A stretch of DNA of 64,000 nt from Silene conica (taxonomy: Eukaryota; Streptophyta; Magnoliopsida; Caryophyllales; Caryophyllaceae), in contig CM055319.2 of NCBI GenBank assembly GCA_029255685.2, positions 18,627,247-18,691,246 on the forward strand, in the 5' to 3' direction. Below the pieces are notes generated by a model. It made no database searches and was not told the DNA's origin. It was given only the letters and a program-made list of their open reading frames with translations. The translations under genes were made by a program, and so were the position numbers. The stretch's first letter is position 1. Every line of letters begins with the position of its first letter. Below are positions 38,026-50,209 of this stretch, one piece after another.

Positions 38026-41000
38026 TCAACCCGGGGGAGGCTGTCTTCGGCGCCGAGGAGATCTTGGTGTTGTTCCCATCAAAGTATGCCATCGTTCGAT
38101 GTTCGACGTGTACAAATCGGCATAATGTGCAACTGCATCTTCTCTTACCCACGCCCAACAAAGATCGATCGGTGGCATGGGTGCTTCGCTCAGTGGGTCA
38201 CTGTAGTGCAATCTCATCCAATGGTCATGGTAGTGTACGATCCACATGACACCGTACGGCCTCGACTCGTGACCCGTGGCCCTCAGCGGTAAGAATGTAT
38301 AACAATTGCAATTCCTGACTCCTTTGTGGACGTGTTGCCCGATACAACAGATAGTCCAGTTAAACAACGACGCAAAGACAGTCAAATACTCGGAAGACAT
38401 CCAATGATGTTCACCGCAACCCCCGCTACCCGTAAACTCGATAGCCCTCAAGGTATGATCCCATCTGCTCAAAAGCGGAGGCGTGCGAGGAGACTCATCA
38501 AACAATGTCTTGTACACATCGTTTCCCTGAAGCTCTCTAAGACACCACGCTCTCATGACCAAGTGGTCCTGTTCTCGACCCCGGGCGGCATGCGATAACA
38601 CCCTATAACCACAATGACCATCAGCAACAACATCAGCCCAACCATCAAAGTGTGCCCATAAGTCTTGGGGGACTGCATATTTTTTTGCCCAAGAACACAA
38701 AGGTCCCGTTGTGTAACCGACCTCCAATGGTGCACCAACAGGTCCATCTCCGAAATCAGACACCGTACTGACAGAAGTTGTCGTCGAAGGGCTGGAAAAA
38801 AACTTGGCAGATCTACGGGCAGCATGCTCAAAAGCGGACTTGTTCCGAGTAGTGGAACCCCTCGGTCTCCCCTTAGGGTTTTCTCGAACCTCAAGTGGAC
38901 GAATATCTTCATCTGCCGGGTGGAGACATCTCGAAGTTTCTCAATGATTACCCGTCTCTTCGCCGGATCGACCCCTCTAGCCTGCTCTATAAGAGCATCA
39001 AACTCATCATCATCGGTCTTCGGCCTATATTCGGGACTGTCGTACACCAAAGTCCTCCAAAACAAGTGGACATCCTGAACGTGGAGCCTCCTACGGTTTC
39101 TTTGCATCAGAATCATAATGCAGGCACAAGGCAACCCGTGTGTAGTCTGTATCGCACATCCACAATTCTCTTCAAGCCCGTTCCCCAACTCAATCCCTCT
39201 CCTAAACTCATCTTCCAGTAACCTAATGGCTTTGATAGACACATGATTTCGCAATAAGGAGAAAAATGGTCCAGCACTTAAAGAGTTGGTCAACGACGTC
39301 TGTAACTCATGTCGAATCTTGGAGTGTTGAGCTTCAAGCATGCCGTGAATACGAGTCCACATAGTGTCGAGGTTTAAGTTTTGACTCTTCAACCAAGCTT
39401 TAAGGAGGGCATGACACGACTCTACCCAGGAAGTGGCCGTGTTACCGAGATGAAAGTATTCGTTCGTATAGAAAACAACGAACTTCTTCTTGTAATGCGC
39501 CCATGTTCTCTGCACATAATCAGCCAATTGTACCCAAGTTTCAGAAAAGGCTTCCCATGCTCTCCCAAACTCACTTTGTGTGCTTGCATTGATGACCCGG
39601 TACCAACCCGTTTCCTTACTATGCAATATCATGTCTTTGTACATCATCATCTTTCTTGAATTTTTTACTCTGGTCTCAATGGCTTTGTTCACATGCCAAC
39701 GACACAAAATGTGAGAAGTGTCCGGATAGAGGTCCTCAATAGCCCGGATCAAGCCCAACTCTCGGTCAGTGACAAGAGTAGGCATAGGTGACGCCCCCAG
39801 AAGCAGCTCCTCTAATCTCCGCAACATCCACCCATAAGATGTATCATTTTCAGACGGAAGGAGAACGGTGGCAATTAAGAAGGAGGATCCGACCGGTGTA
39901 ACGCCAACTATCTCAATAAGTGCAATCTTCAAAACATTGGTCGAGTAGGTGGCGTCGATAAGAGCGACATATGGGTAAGCACGGAATAGTTTGACGGATT
40001 CCGGATGACACATAAACACATGAGTCAACTCTTTCGTATCGGGGTCTGATTCGTGCCACTCCACATATTGGGCAGCAACTGCTACAGCCAACAGTTGTTG
40101 AGCGGGATTCCTACTTTCTCTCATCTCGCGCCGAACCTTGTTCGACTCGCTATAAATTTGGGTGCTACTTGGTTGGGGTTTTTCCGGGGTCCTTTTATGA
40201 AGAGCGTTCTTGATATCCCTCGGCGAAATATTAGCCCGGACTTGTTGCCTCACAAATTCTTTCTCTTCGGCATCCAAGCGGGCAAAATGTCTATCCCCAT
40301 CTTTATAGGTCGCTAGTTCGTGGTTGTGAAAACTCGCGTTAGTCGAAGTAATTACGTACCAAGCAATCGTGGGATTCCCATCATCGAAATGAGCGTACTT
40401 CTGCACCGCTCGAATCCTAAACGAACATCCGCACTTAGCCGACCCTCTCTTCGTAGACTTTCCCGGATTCTCAGGATCGATCTTCTTTTTGGTTCGGCCG
40501 TACCTTGAACAACGGAAGTACGACCCAAGCAACTCCCGTTCTTTGCGATTTTTCGACCCATTTGATGCCTTCACTAAGGCAAAACCATTATCCATAGCAA
40601 CTTTTTGAGCCCAGTCAAAAGCCTCATCCCGACTTTCAAAAGATATATCCGTCTCAAATAATCGGTTGTAATCAACCCCATTTCCACCAAATTTCTCAAA
40701 CGAATCCTGTTAATACGCAAAATTGGTAAGGATTATATTAAAAAATATTAAAAACCACTTAATTTTTGTTAAAAACTGAGTAAAAATAACGGAAAGTAAA
40801 GGTCTTGTAAACCACACGTCCAAGCATGGTCTGGACGTGAATAGTGCACGTCCAAACCATGCATGGACGTGTACTATTCACGTCCAGGCATGGTATGAAC
40901 GTGCACTATTCACGTCCAGACCGTGCATGGACGTTCATGCACGGTCTGGACGTGAATAGTGCACGTCCATACCATGCCTGGACGTGAATAGTACACGTCC

Positions 41001-41263
41001 ATGCATGGTTTGGACGTGCACTATTCACGTCCAGACCATGCTTGGAGGTGTGGTTTGGCCGTCCTTTCCACGCGAGGACGGTCATTTTTCAAGTCCTTTG
41101 CAAAAATACGATTGATTTTACGTAGTCTAATTCTATGGCTTCTACGTCTAATTCAACCTAATTTCTACTAAAGGGCTAAAACATTAATTCAACAAAAATT
41201 AATTGAAAAAAAAAAATTAAGATTTTAATTACTTACCGATGAATCGTTGTCGTCGTTTGACAT
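38026..41263 (-). pseudogene. FAR1-type MULE transposase fused to an OTU protease domain, one frameshift
   Basis: The gene should catalyse excision and integration of the MULE. Exon 1 (41263-41237) encodes nine residues, M-S-N-D then Asp/Ser-rich. A 530-bp intron with GTAAGT/ACAG borders follows, then exon 2 from 40706. Domains: FAR1 DNA-binding domain (EAFDWAQK, then Cys/His at CGCSF and FHNHE), MULE transposase core (ALIDATYSTN, TDRELGLIRAI), and a SWIM zinc finger (NCGCAIQTTHGLPCAC). One open frame runs to 38553. A one-base shift near 38885-38900 would connect it to the frame ending at 38026, which has a KGRPRG AT-hook-like motif and an OTU domain (ADGHCGYRVL cysteine, HWMRLHY histidine). 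OTU peptidases remove ubiquitin; its role in transposons is unknown. Confidence 0.85.
40808..41055. repeat. right subterminal hairpin array of the MULE, in the transposase intron
   Basis: About ten alternating GGACGTG and CACGTCC heptamers separated by AATAGTG/CACTATT or CATGCATGG-type spacers form nested palindromes. The array lies wholly within intron 1 of the transposase gene. It shares the heptamer, but not the spacers, with the left array. Confidence 0.9.
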
Positions 41264-41459
41264 TGAATCGTTGTCGTTGTTTGATGTTGTTGATCGATGT
41301 TGAAACCGTTTTTTTGATTTTATGTTGTTTTTGTTGAGAGAGTTTCAGAGAAAAGAAGGTAGAGAGATAAAGAGAAAAGGGCATGCTATGTCTTTTTTAT
41401 AGAAAACGCCGACGATTTTTCGCAAAACGCCGACGACCTTTCGCAACCCCCTTAAAAAA

Positions 41460-44090
41460 TTAAGAGCTATTTTAAACTTCTTATTTTAATTTTTTAAGGT
41501 TTTATATTTTAGCTAGAAATAGGAATATATTCCACATCGAAAAATTAGGAGAATAAAGAAAGAAAATAGGGTATAAAGTAGCTTTAAAATTTTAATTAGG
41601 AGAAACAATATATCCCACAACAAAAAATTAAGAAAATAAAACAAAAGAAAATATAGTATTAAACAATTTTAAAGTAGCAGTAGAGTTAATTAAAAAAAAT
41701 ACGGAAAGTGGTAATTAGACCACTTAACATTAGTGGATTGTAAAATCTAACCCCTTAACTTTTAATTGGAGTAATTAACCCTTAACCTTTTCAAAATGTG
41801 AAATTAAAGTCTTCTTTAATTTTCCGGCCAATGTCTCACCGGAATTTCATTTTCTATTCCTTAGTTATATGGAAAAACTAATTTTATAAGAATCTGTCAA
41901 TTCGTCATGATTCACAAATTTACGAAGTATATGCAAAAATTCAATTGTTGTTAGTTTGTCTACTTACCGCCTCTTAACTTTTTCAATTACACTAAAACTT
42001 GAGAGAGACGATCTGTCCTTAAATTATTGAGAGAGCATTTTTTCGTACCCATTTATTTGTTTTCATACCACTTTTATCATTGATCATGGCATAGTAATTT
42101 CGTAAGTACTTATTTACATAGTAAATGTACCTATTTTATCTTCAATCATGATTCGTACCTACTTTATTATCTTTAGTACCAGTTTTTCTTAAAAGTGTAA
42201 AATAACCTCTCAATAAACTTATAGAGAGGTCGTCTCTGAGGAGACTTACTCTTTTAATTATCTTATTCAATCAATTCCATTTTTACGAATGAAACAAACG
42301 GAGTATGGTGTAGAACTGTAGAGTACTTCATTTGTCTCATGATGATAAGCATCAATGGAATCGTGGAATATTAATGCATAATTTCTTCTAATTATTTATT
42401 ATTGAATACAAATTCTATCATCACTCTTAGTCGTAGATTGTACGAGCATATTCAAAAGAGAAAATTGTTGCCTCCAAGAGATTAAACAAATAAAAGGGTA
42501 TGTTGTGTATAGATAAATCTACAAACCCGTAGAAAAGTAATACATGTTAGGGAAACGACTTAATCCATTGTTATATTACCTATAGAATTTATTTATTTAT
42601 TTATATTTTAGTTAGAAGTGACAATTCTCACATGAAAATGTTAAGTGAAAAAAGAAATAAAATAGGGTATAAAATAATTTTTTAAAAGTCGATAATATCC
42701 CACATGGAACAGTTAGGGAAAAAAAATAAAGGAAATAGGTCATAAAACAATTTAAAATTTTAATATTTTTTAAATTTTAATTAGAAGTATTAATATATCC
42801 CACATTGAAAAATTAGGGAAATAAAGAAAATAAATAAGATATTAAACAATATTAGAATAAATAATATTAGACAATTGAGTAAATTATAAAATAAAGTTCC
42901 AACTTTTGAAAACTATCTATTTAAATTTTTTAAGATTTTAATTAAAAGTAGCAATTCATCCTACATTAAAAAGTTAAAGGAATAAAGCCAATATGTTGTT
43001 TCAGTTTAAGGACCAATAATATAACTTCGTTCGTCAAAATAAATATTACCAACATTTAGAATTGGATCAAAATTACCATAAATAGTTAGCAAATTACTCT
43101 ACTTATTTTCAACTTCGTATACTATGCACTATACAATTCCCTATTCTATTTCCCTTCTCCATAATTTTTGTTCATATCTCCTAGCCAAATTATGGTAATC
43201 TAACTCATAAATGAGTTTAGGAAAGTTATTAGAATGGAAGTCCACAAAATCAAGGGGTTTATTGAACCAAAAAAATTAAGGGGCTTAAGTATTTATAAGA
43301 TGTTTCATATATACCATTACACAAATTATAAAATAAGACGAAAGTAGATAATATCCCACAACGAAAAGTTAAGGAAATAAAGAAATTAAGTAGGGTATAA
43401 AACAATTTAAGAATTTATTATTTTTTTAAAACTTAATTAGAAGTACTAATGTATCCCATATCGAAAAATTAGGGGAATAAAGAAAGGAATTAGGGTATTA
43501 AAAAGTTTTAGAATAGATACTAATTCAAAAAATTAGCTAGGGGAATAAAGAAAGGAAATAGGGTATTAAAATAAATTTAGAATAGATAATAATCCGTTCT
43601 ATTCTATAAGCTATTCTATAAGTATGATCTTCCACACTGGATGTGGAGGTAGGGGAGAATGTAGGGTTACATGTTATATTATCCACAAATGATAGACATA
43701 TAAGAGCAGTAGAGTTAATTGTAAAATGAAGGGTTTTTTTTGTCAGAAACTGTCTAACATTTATACCCATTTTTTTAGATTTTAATTAAAAATAACAATA
43801 TTTCATACATCGAAGAGTTAGGGGAATAACGTCAGCATGTTGCATCATTTTAAGGGTCAATTATGCCAACTTTAATTTGATAAAAGACAGATGATATATA
43901 GTTCGGTGTTCGTTAAAATATACTCCATCTTATTCAAAATAACCTCTCTGTTTCCTTTTTGGCAAGAGATCGAAGAAATCAATGTAGGTTCAAGGGGAAG
44001 GATTCTAATATTGAGCTAGCAAAAACCACCAAATGATTAAGGAGAAAAAGAAAGGTTAGGCAAAAATTAGGGGAATAAAGAAAGCAATAT
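41460..44090 (+). repeat. decayed USE/TATA repeat array, right part
   Basis: The array continues beyond the MULE with weaker copies. ATTCCACATCG at 41529 with TATAAAG at 41572 (32-base gap), and ATCCCACAACG at 43353 with TATAA at 43396 (32-base gap), are the clearest. Others lie near 41611, 42625, 42697, 42797, 43452 and 43797. Stretches at 41700-42590 and 42980-43330 have no recognisable copy and no gene. Confidence 0.65.
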
Positions 44091-44361
44091 GTGCATATTG
44101 TATATATGTAGTATAGTGTCAAGTGAATTAAAATACAAACGGGTTGTCATGTTTGTTTCAGTTTACTAATTAAACCTCTCAAACTTCTATCCAAAGGGAA
44201 AAAAATGTGTCATCCAAGTCTCAATTTCTTAACTAATAAAATCAAAGTTGAAGTAATAAATATCGTTAGTCAAATTATGTTAGCACTATAATTGTCTTAC
44301 AATCCTTTTTACCCTATAAAGACTAAAACGCCATTAAACATTTTAAATTTAGCCAATTATT

Positions 44362-44396
44362 TTAGAACCCGTGCAACTCACGGGCTGCACACTAGT
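44362..44396 (+). mobile_element. Helitron 3' end
   Basis: The stem-loop CCCGTG-caact-CACGGG (44368-44384) is followed seven bases later by CTAG and a T (44392-44396), the standard plant Helitron terminus. The 5' end was not located. Confidence 0.6.
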
Positions 44397-45472
44397 AATC
44401 TATACTAAATTTAATAATGAAAATTCCAAATATTGACATGGTTTAACTTGTACTAAACCGCATCCTATAATTTACCTGATATCACAAGTTTGAGGTCATT
44501 ATATGGGTCCATTTCTTTTCTATTTTTCATGCTTCCTTCTTTATTTCTTCTTCTCTCTTCTCCGTTCTTCATCACTTCATTCTTTGCAGTTTCTTCATTT
44601 ATTCTTCTTCCTTCTCCTCTCTTCGTCTTTTCCTGCTGTTAGGAAACAATACCAACAAAACTCCGTCATTGCTTGATTGAATAGCCAACACCCAGATATG
44701 ATAAGAAGATGTGATTTGATTGAAAATAAGCATTTGTTTGAACTGGACTTCTTCGGCCTTGCACACACCTAAAGTTGTGGACAATTCCAATCCTCGTAAA
44801 TGGGCAAAGACTAGATACAACTTTATGTAGCCAATTCTTGGGGGACACTTTGATCAAGTTTTTGTGTGCCACTAAATCCAAAATCAATCAAATTAATTTT
44901 CTATCCTTACCAGCACAAATGGTTTTGCGTATTTTGCAGAGATTGCTTAGTGAACTTCAAATATGAAACACAGGGAAAAAGACATTTTTTGAAAAAAAAA
45001 ACAGTGTGAGAAAGAGAATTTCGTATATTCAACTCCACCCTTCCTACGATGAATTAATTTGACAACTGAGAGAGGAAATCAATTTAGGGGAAATTAATTT
45101 TGGGTTTTTGATTTATTTTGGAAAAATAATGGTAAGATTATCACTTTTCAAAAAGTAAACAGTTTTCCCATAATTTTTATTATTTTTTTTATGTTTCAGA
45201 GTCGACTTTATACATTATCCGTTAGACTTACCTCAGACTTTACTTTCTTTTACAAAAAGAAATAAGACACGATAACCACTCATTGGATAATTTCAATGGA
45301 AGAATAAGACTCATCCAAACACGGGATAATTTCAATGGAAGGATAAGACTCATCCAAACACTCGGCCTAAGACTTTGTTAAGACTTTGATAAATTATTGG
45401 TAGTTTTGGTGAGTCTTGTCTTAAAATTTGTTAAAGTATTGTCTCAAGACTAACAAAAATTTTACCCTAATA
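44397..45472. other. region without recognised genes
   Basis: TCTATACTAAATTTAATAATG (from 44399) looks like a Helitron 5' start abutting the previous end. Pyrimidine-rich sequence follows. A 38-bp tandem duplication containing GGATAATTTCAATGGAAG lies at 45287-45362. Small ORFs here lack features. Confidence 0.4.
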
Positions 45473-46739
45473 CTCCCTCCTACTTTTTATATGTGTCTTA
45501 TTGTCTATTTCGGTTTATTCGTTAAAATGTTTCATTGTCTGTATTTAGTAAGTTTTTAACTGGTTTTTTTACCATTCTACCCTTACCTATTTCCATATAT
45601 TATTCACCCACCCCTAACCCAACATAATTATTTACACAACCCAACCCACTAACCAAGTTTACTATCTAACCCAGTCCACTAAACCCGTTTATTATCTAAC
45701 CCAGCCCACTAATACCTATTAACCCTAATGATGACTCCCGTCAGTTACCTAACCCAGAACAAACCCTAATCTCTTTACTTCCGCAACATTCTTCTCTCTT
45801 TTTCTCTCTTCTACACATTGTTCTCTCTTCTTATCTCTACCACAACATGTCCTCTCTTCTTCTCTTGTCATCTCTTCTTCTTTCTTCTTCTCTCATCACC
45901 AATTTTCAGTATAAATAACTCTATAAAATCGTATTATCATCGACTGTATGAGCAGACTTGGTAGTATTTCAAAAATCTGGGATATTAGTTGCGATAAAAG
46001 AGGAAAATAAATAGAAAAAAAGGTTGTATTTGCTGGTCAGATTGTTGTTCGTGCCATGGAGAAGCAATATGGGGAGTATGATTTTGGTGATGACAAGATG
46101 GATGATGAGACAGAGATGTAGGATGAGGAAAATCAAGTTGGATTATCTAAAGTTGTTGCATGTTGGGAAAGGAGAAGGAAGAATGTGCTCAAAGGAAGGG
46201 TGACCTTTGGTTAGCCAGACGTAAGAGTCCAGAGAACCGGTTGACCTTTATGGAAGATGTGGTGAAATACTGGCCTGAGTTTGGGGTTTTAATGGAGTAT
46301 GAGCGAGGTTGAGTTGGGTAGAAGGGAGATCAAGTCTGAGGTTGCATGTGTGCCTAAGGTTGTTTGTTGTTCAGAACCTGACACAGAGAATGATGAATCT
46401 TTCTATGTTTAATTTAATGCTTCATGTTCTTCGAAGGCTGTTTCTAAATCTCTGACTTTCTTTAATTTTAATTTTAATTTTGATGGACGAATGATGATAA
46501 TGCTGATTTTGTGTACTTTTAATTTTCCTTTCATCGTATTTAAAAACCCAATGATCTCTAATATTGAGGGTTATTGATTGCCTACAACGTTGTTGGTCAT
46601 ATACAATGTCACCACCTTTTGTAGTGATGAGGCTGTGTATGATCAACAATGTTGAAGAGCTTGTTAACGTTTGCTAGTTAAACTCCATTGCTTAAGTCTG
46701 AACTTAATAACATTAAGTGCCATAGACTGAAAATTACTA

Positions 46740-46995
46740 AAGAGTTGCAAAGTTCTAATCTTTATCTGCAAAAACTTGACTATTGTTGAATGTTTTTTTG
46801 TCTGCAAAATATCGTCTACTGTTGATAGTTTTTTTGTCTGCAAAATATCGTCTACTGTTGATAGTTTTTTTGTCTGCAAAATAAAATCTAGTCTGTTGTT
46901 GGTAATTCTCCTGTCTGCAAAATATCGTCTACTATTGATAGTTCTTCTGTCTGCAAAATAAAATCTAGTCTGTTGTTGGTAGTTCTTCTGTCTGC
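46740..46995. repeat. 37-bp minisatellite
   Basis: About six diverged units carry GTCTGCAAAATATCGTCTAC and TTGATAGTTTTTTT, with a variant ending AAATCTAGTCTGTTGTTGG. It lies inside the mariner-like element. Confidence 0.85.
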
Positions 46996-47164
46996 ATCTG
47001 CATCTTTCTGTTTGTTGGTTGTTTTTGTACATACTTCACCTGCAAAATGTTTAGTCTTTCTTACCTTCTTCACTCATCAGCACATAAATGTTGTAACCAT
47101 TCATTAATCTGACCAACAGGGGCATCTCCATCTCACTTATACTGCTATTTAACCAAGTTGGTGT

Positions 47165-48408
47165 TGTTAGGTTATATAAACTCAAAACCTAATATTTTAG
47201 TCATACTAAATAAGTTGATAATTAACATTTTAATTATAAAATGTTTTAGATCTTATGCATGCTAAAACTTATGCGGAATATAGGAATCGAATGCTTACAA
47301 TTCGACGAAACCGGTGCAAGGATGATCCTCCTTAGTATCCAAATAGAACACCTCCTTTAAGATGCACCTAAGACACCCCCTTAATAAACCGAGACTTGAA
47401 GAAGCTAGGGCAAGAAACGGTTTTTACCTTAAACAATATCCTAATCCCTTATTAGAAATATTAAATCAATACTACCACTAATATAGTATATATATTATTA
47501 TCTTATAATAATTTGAGAGGTTTTCAAATGTTTTCTTACTTAGGAAAAACTTGCCAAGACTTAGAATGAATTTATTTTGTGAACTTATCACAATATTTAA
47601 GTGGGTGGTGTTGGTTGTGGATGGCCGGCTATGGGAAGAGCAAAAGGGGGAACAATTTCCCTTTTCAAAGTCCTTAGGGTGGCCATAGGTGTGTGTTCTC
47701 AAGGCACCTAGCAATGATTATGTTAAGGTGTAATTAGCACACTAATCACCCCACAACCACCTCCCCTAACCGTCCCATTTTATGCATAAAATGGACATCC
47801 ATTTTATATTATGTCAACTTACACAATTGTACATATGTGACATATAAAGTGTCATATTAAAATAAGTAACAATTGATTTTAATTTAAAATGCATATTTAT
47901 CAAATAAATATCATTTGTAAATTAAATAAATTATATTTAATAATTTGACAAGTAATTCGAAATTACTATAATATAAAATTGGTTATTATCATTAATCGTC
48001 AATACGATTTACAACCCTTGTAATAATACACAACCCGATTCATTCTAATTACGATATTATAAAATATCGTTCAATGTTTAATAATTGACACGTTTCAATT
48101 ACAAACATAAATCTTACAATAAGATTTAACCTCTGATTTCTCGATATACGAGTTTAAGGAATATGATCAACTCGTATCAATATACATTTGATCAGTTTAT
48201 CAATTAAGGGAATTGTCCTATAGGTGTGACCTAAAGGGATCAACTGACCACCACCGTCATACGATAGTAATGTCAAACTCTAGCTAGCCAATCATTACCG
48301 ATTAATGTTGGTCAGTTGACTAATATAATTTCGTATCATCCCTTGCGCATTCTCGTCATGAGATTTAATTATGTGATCGCACTATTGTTGAGGACACATT
48401 TCCCAACA
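47165..48408 (-). repeat. solo LTR, 1244 bp
   Basis: On the minus strand it begins TGTTGGGAAATG and ends CCTAACA. The flanks GGTGT (47160-47164) and GGTGC (48409-48413) agree at four of five bases. There is no adjacent primer-binding site or coding sequence. It has a distant resemblance to the LTR at 49175-50209. Confidence 0.72.
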
Positions 48409-48413
48409 GGTGC

Positions 48414-48595
48414 TTCAGTAATGGTGTCAACAGGTTGAATATCACATGTTGGTTCATTACTAGTGTCACTGGTACTTGCTACATTCTCTGATACATTACT
48501 TAATGAATTCAGTAACTCACTTATACTGCTTGGATCCCCCAACGTTTTGTACATACCGTATGCATTCCTGAACTAAATCCATGTTAGCACTAAGG
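48414..48595 (-). pseudogene. possible mariner transposase C-terminal fragment
   Basis: A short open stretch with Ser/Asn-rich coding lies between the solo LTR and the truncated LTR element. A segment read as YVQNVGGSKQYK may correspond to the end of plant mariner transposases. The similarity is weak and the frame is broken. Confidence 0.3.
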
Positions 48596-48599
48596 TAAT

Positions 48600-50209
48600 C
48601 ATGAAGTAAACTTGCAACTGCTAGTATGTGTTTTGTGCATATGTGGCGCAACATAATATATGCCTCCTTTTTTTTTCATTATTTCAAACCTAGAAAATTG
48701 TAAAAACACGCCTAACAGCTTGATTTTCGATTTTTTTTTTCTTTTTAAAACTCGTGAACTTGAATAACTAATGTCGGGTTGCTAAATACGGGATCGATAA
48801 CCTTCAAAATTCTAATCTTTATTAGATATTGTTGTAACTTTAAACATTCAAATTAACCTTTTAAGAAGAATATCAAGATTATAGTGGGATCGATTTATTT
48901 AGCAAATTATATCATTCAAGAACATGTGAGACGATATCCTTTTACGTTTTAATTCAATCCTTATTAAATTAAAACATCTACAAATTTATTATATTGTTAT
49001 TTTAACTGTTTAAGACAACAACAACAACAATAAATCAAAAGGAAAACGACGAACGAAAACACTTGTCTCGGCTAAAAAAAATAATACACGGCTTAAATTT
49101 TTCTCAATTTTCTTAGAACGTTTATGAAAATCATACAAAAATAAAATTTGTAAGCCTTATGCTCTAATACCACTTGTGGGAAAATATTCGTATATATTCC
49201 CAATACTTTATATGCAGGATTATAACAAATTTATAATGTACGATTTATGGTCATAAACGAAGAACAAGATACAAATATAGGGATCTATAATTAACCTTTT
49301 GTCCTTGCAAAGGACTAAGATCAGATATCAAAACAGATACCCTCCTAATCGTTGCACCCAAGATGTCCTGAGAAATACCCTTTTCCTGAGCTAGAAACTA
49401 CAAAATTACCTTTAATTTTGTGTAAGATGAAAAGCTAGAGAGAGATGAGAGATTTTTGCGTGGGAACTTGTCAGGTATAGGGAGGCGTGTCATATGCTAT
49501 TTATAGGGGTGGTGTTTGATAGTCCGTATATCTCTTAACCACCTTACCTAGTTTAGATAGGATAATCAATTCCGTATTTGATTCTACCTAAATTACTGCT
49601 TAAACAAATAACAAACTCTATCTTATGGCATCTCCAACTACTGACCAAAAATCCACCATCTGGACGAAATTTTATCAGTTTCGGCCTTAGTAACCGTTTT
49701 TATATTTACTTAAATTCGGTTATTAAGCTCTCTTTTGCGTAATGTTTTATCTTATAAATATCGTATATTTATAATCTAAACAATTAAATATAACCTTTTG
49801 TATTTAACTGAATCATTTAATCCTTATTAAATGATTTCATTACACACTAATTAAATATAACATTTTACATTTAATCACGAATTAACATTTTAATTCGTCT
49901 TAGCTAAAATTATTTAATCAGTATTAAATAATTATATCATCATTACTTTGACTAACCGTTTAATCGTATAGGGTATCAATATGATTACATTTTCATCTAA
50001 TCATATCTCTCAGATTCCATCCTTTACGTGTGACTCTTAGGGACCAGTTAATTACCGCCATCTGTATGACAATAACGTCAAACTTTCTAGCAAGCCAACC
50101 GTTATTGATAAACGTGAATCAACTGGCTAAAATACAAAGTATACCATGTGTTCCTTTAAGAGATTTATACGTGTTGTCGCACTAACTGTTGAGTACACCA
50201 GCTCCAACA
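48600..50209 (-). mobile_element. truncated LTR retrotransposon (probably copia)
   Basis: An LTR of 1035 bp (49175-50209; minus strand TGTTGGAGC...CCCACA) is followed on the minus strand by TGGTATTAGAGC (49172-49161), a slightly mutated initiator-tRNA-Met primer site. About 0.55 kb of non-coding internal sequence follows, then the element stops. No Pol or second LTR was found. The left limit is approximate. Confidence 0.65.

Larger units (their letters stand above)
36502..41451 (-). mobile_element. Mutator-like element (MULE) with OTU domain, 4.95 kb
   Basis: The terminal inverted repeats of about 55 bp share GCGAAAG, TCGTCG and GTTTTGCGAAAAATCGTCG (left at 36509-36552, right at 41399-41446). 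The element is flanked by TTAAAAAA (36494-36501 and 41452-41459). Inside are a FAR1/MULE transposase-OTU gene on the minus strand and a small gene on the plus strand, arranged convergently. Hairpin-forming subterminal arrays lie at both ends. Coding damage is limited to two apparent frameshifts, so the insertion is fairly recent. Confidence 0.9.

Noticed and set aside
46664..47073. 122-codon minus-strand ORF with repeated ILQTKKLST pattern
   Set aside because: It is produced by the 37-bp minisatellite.
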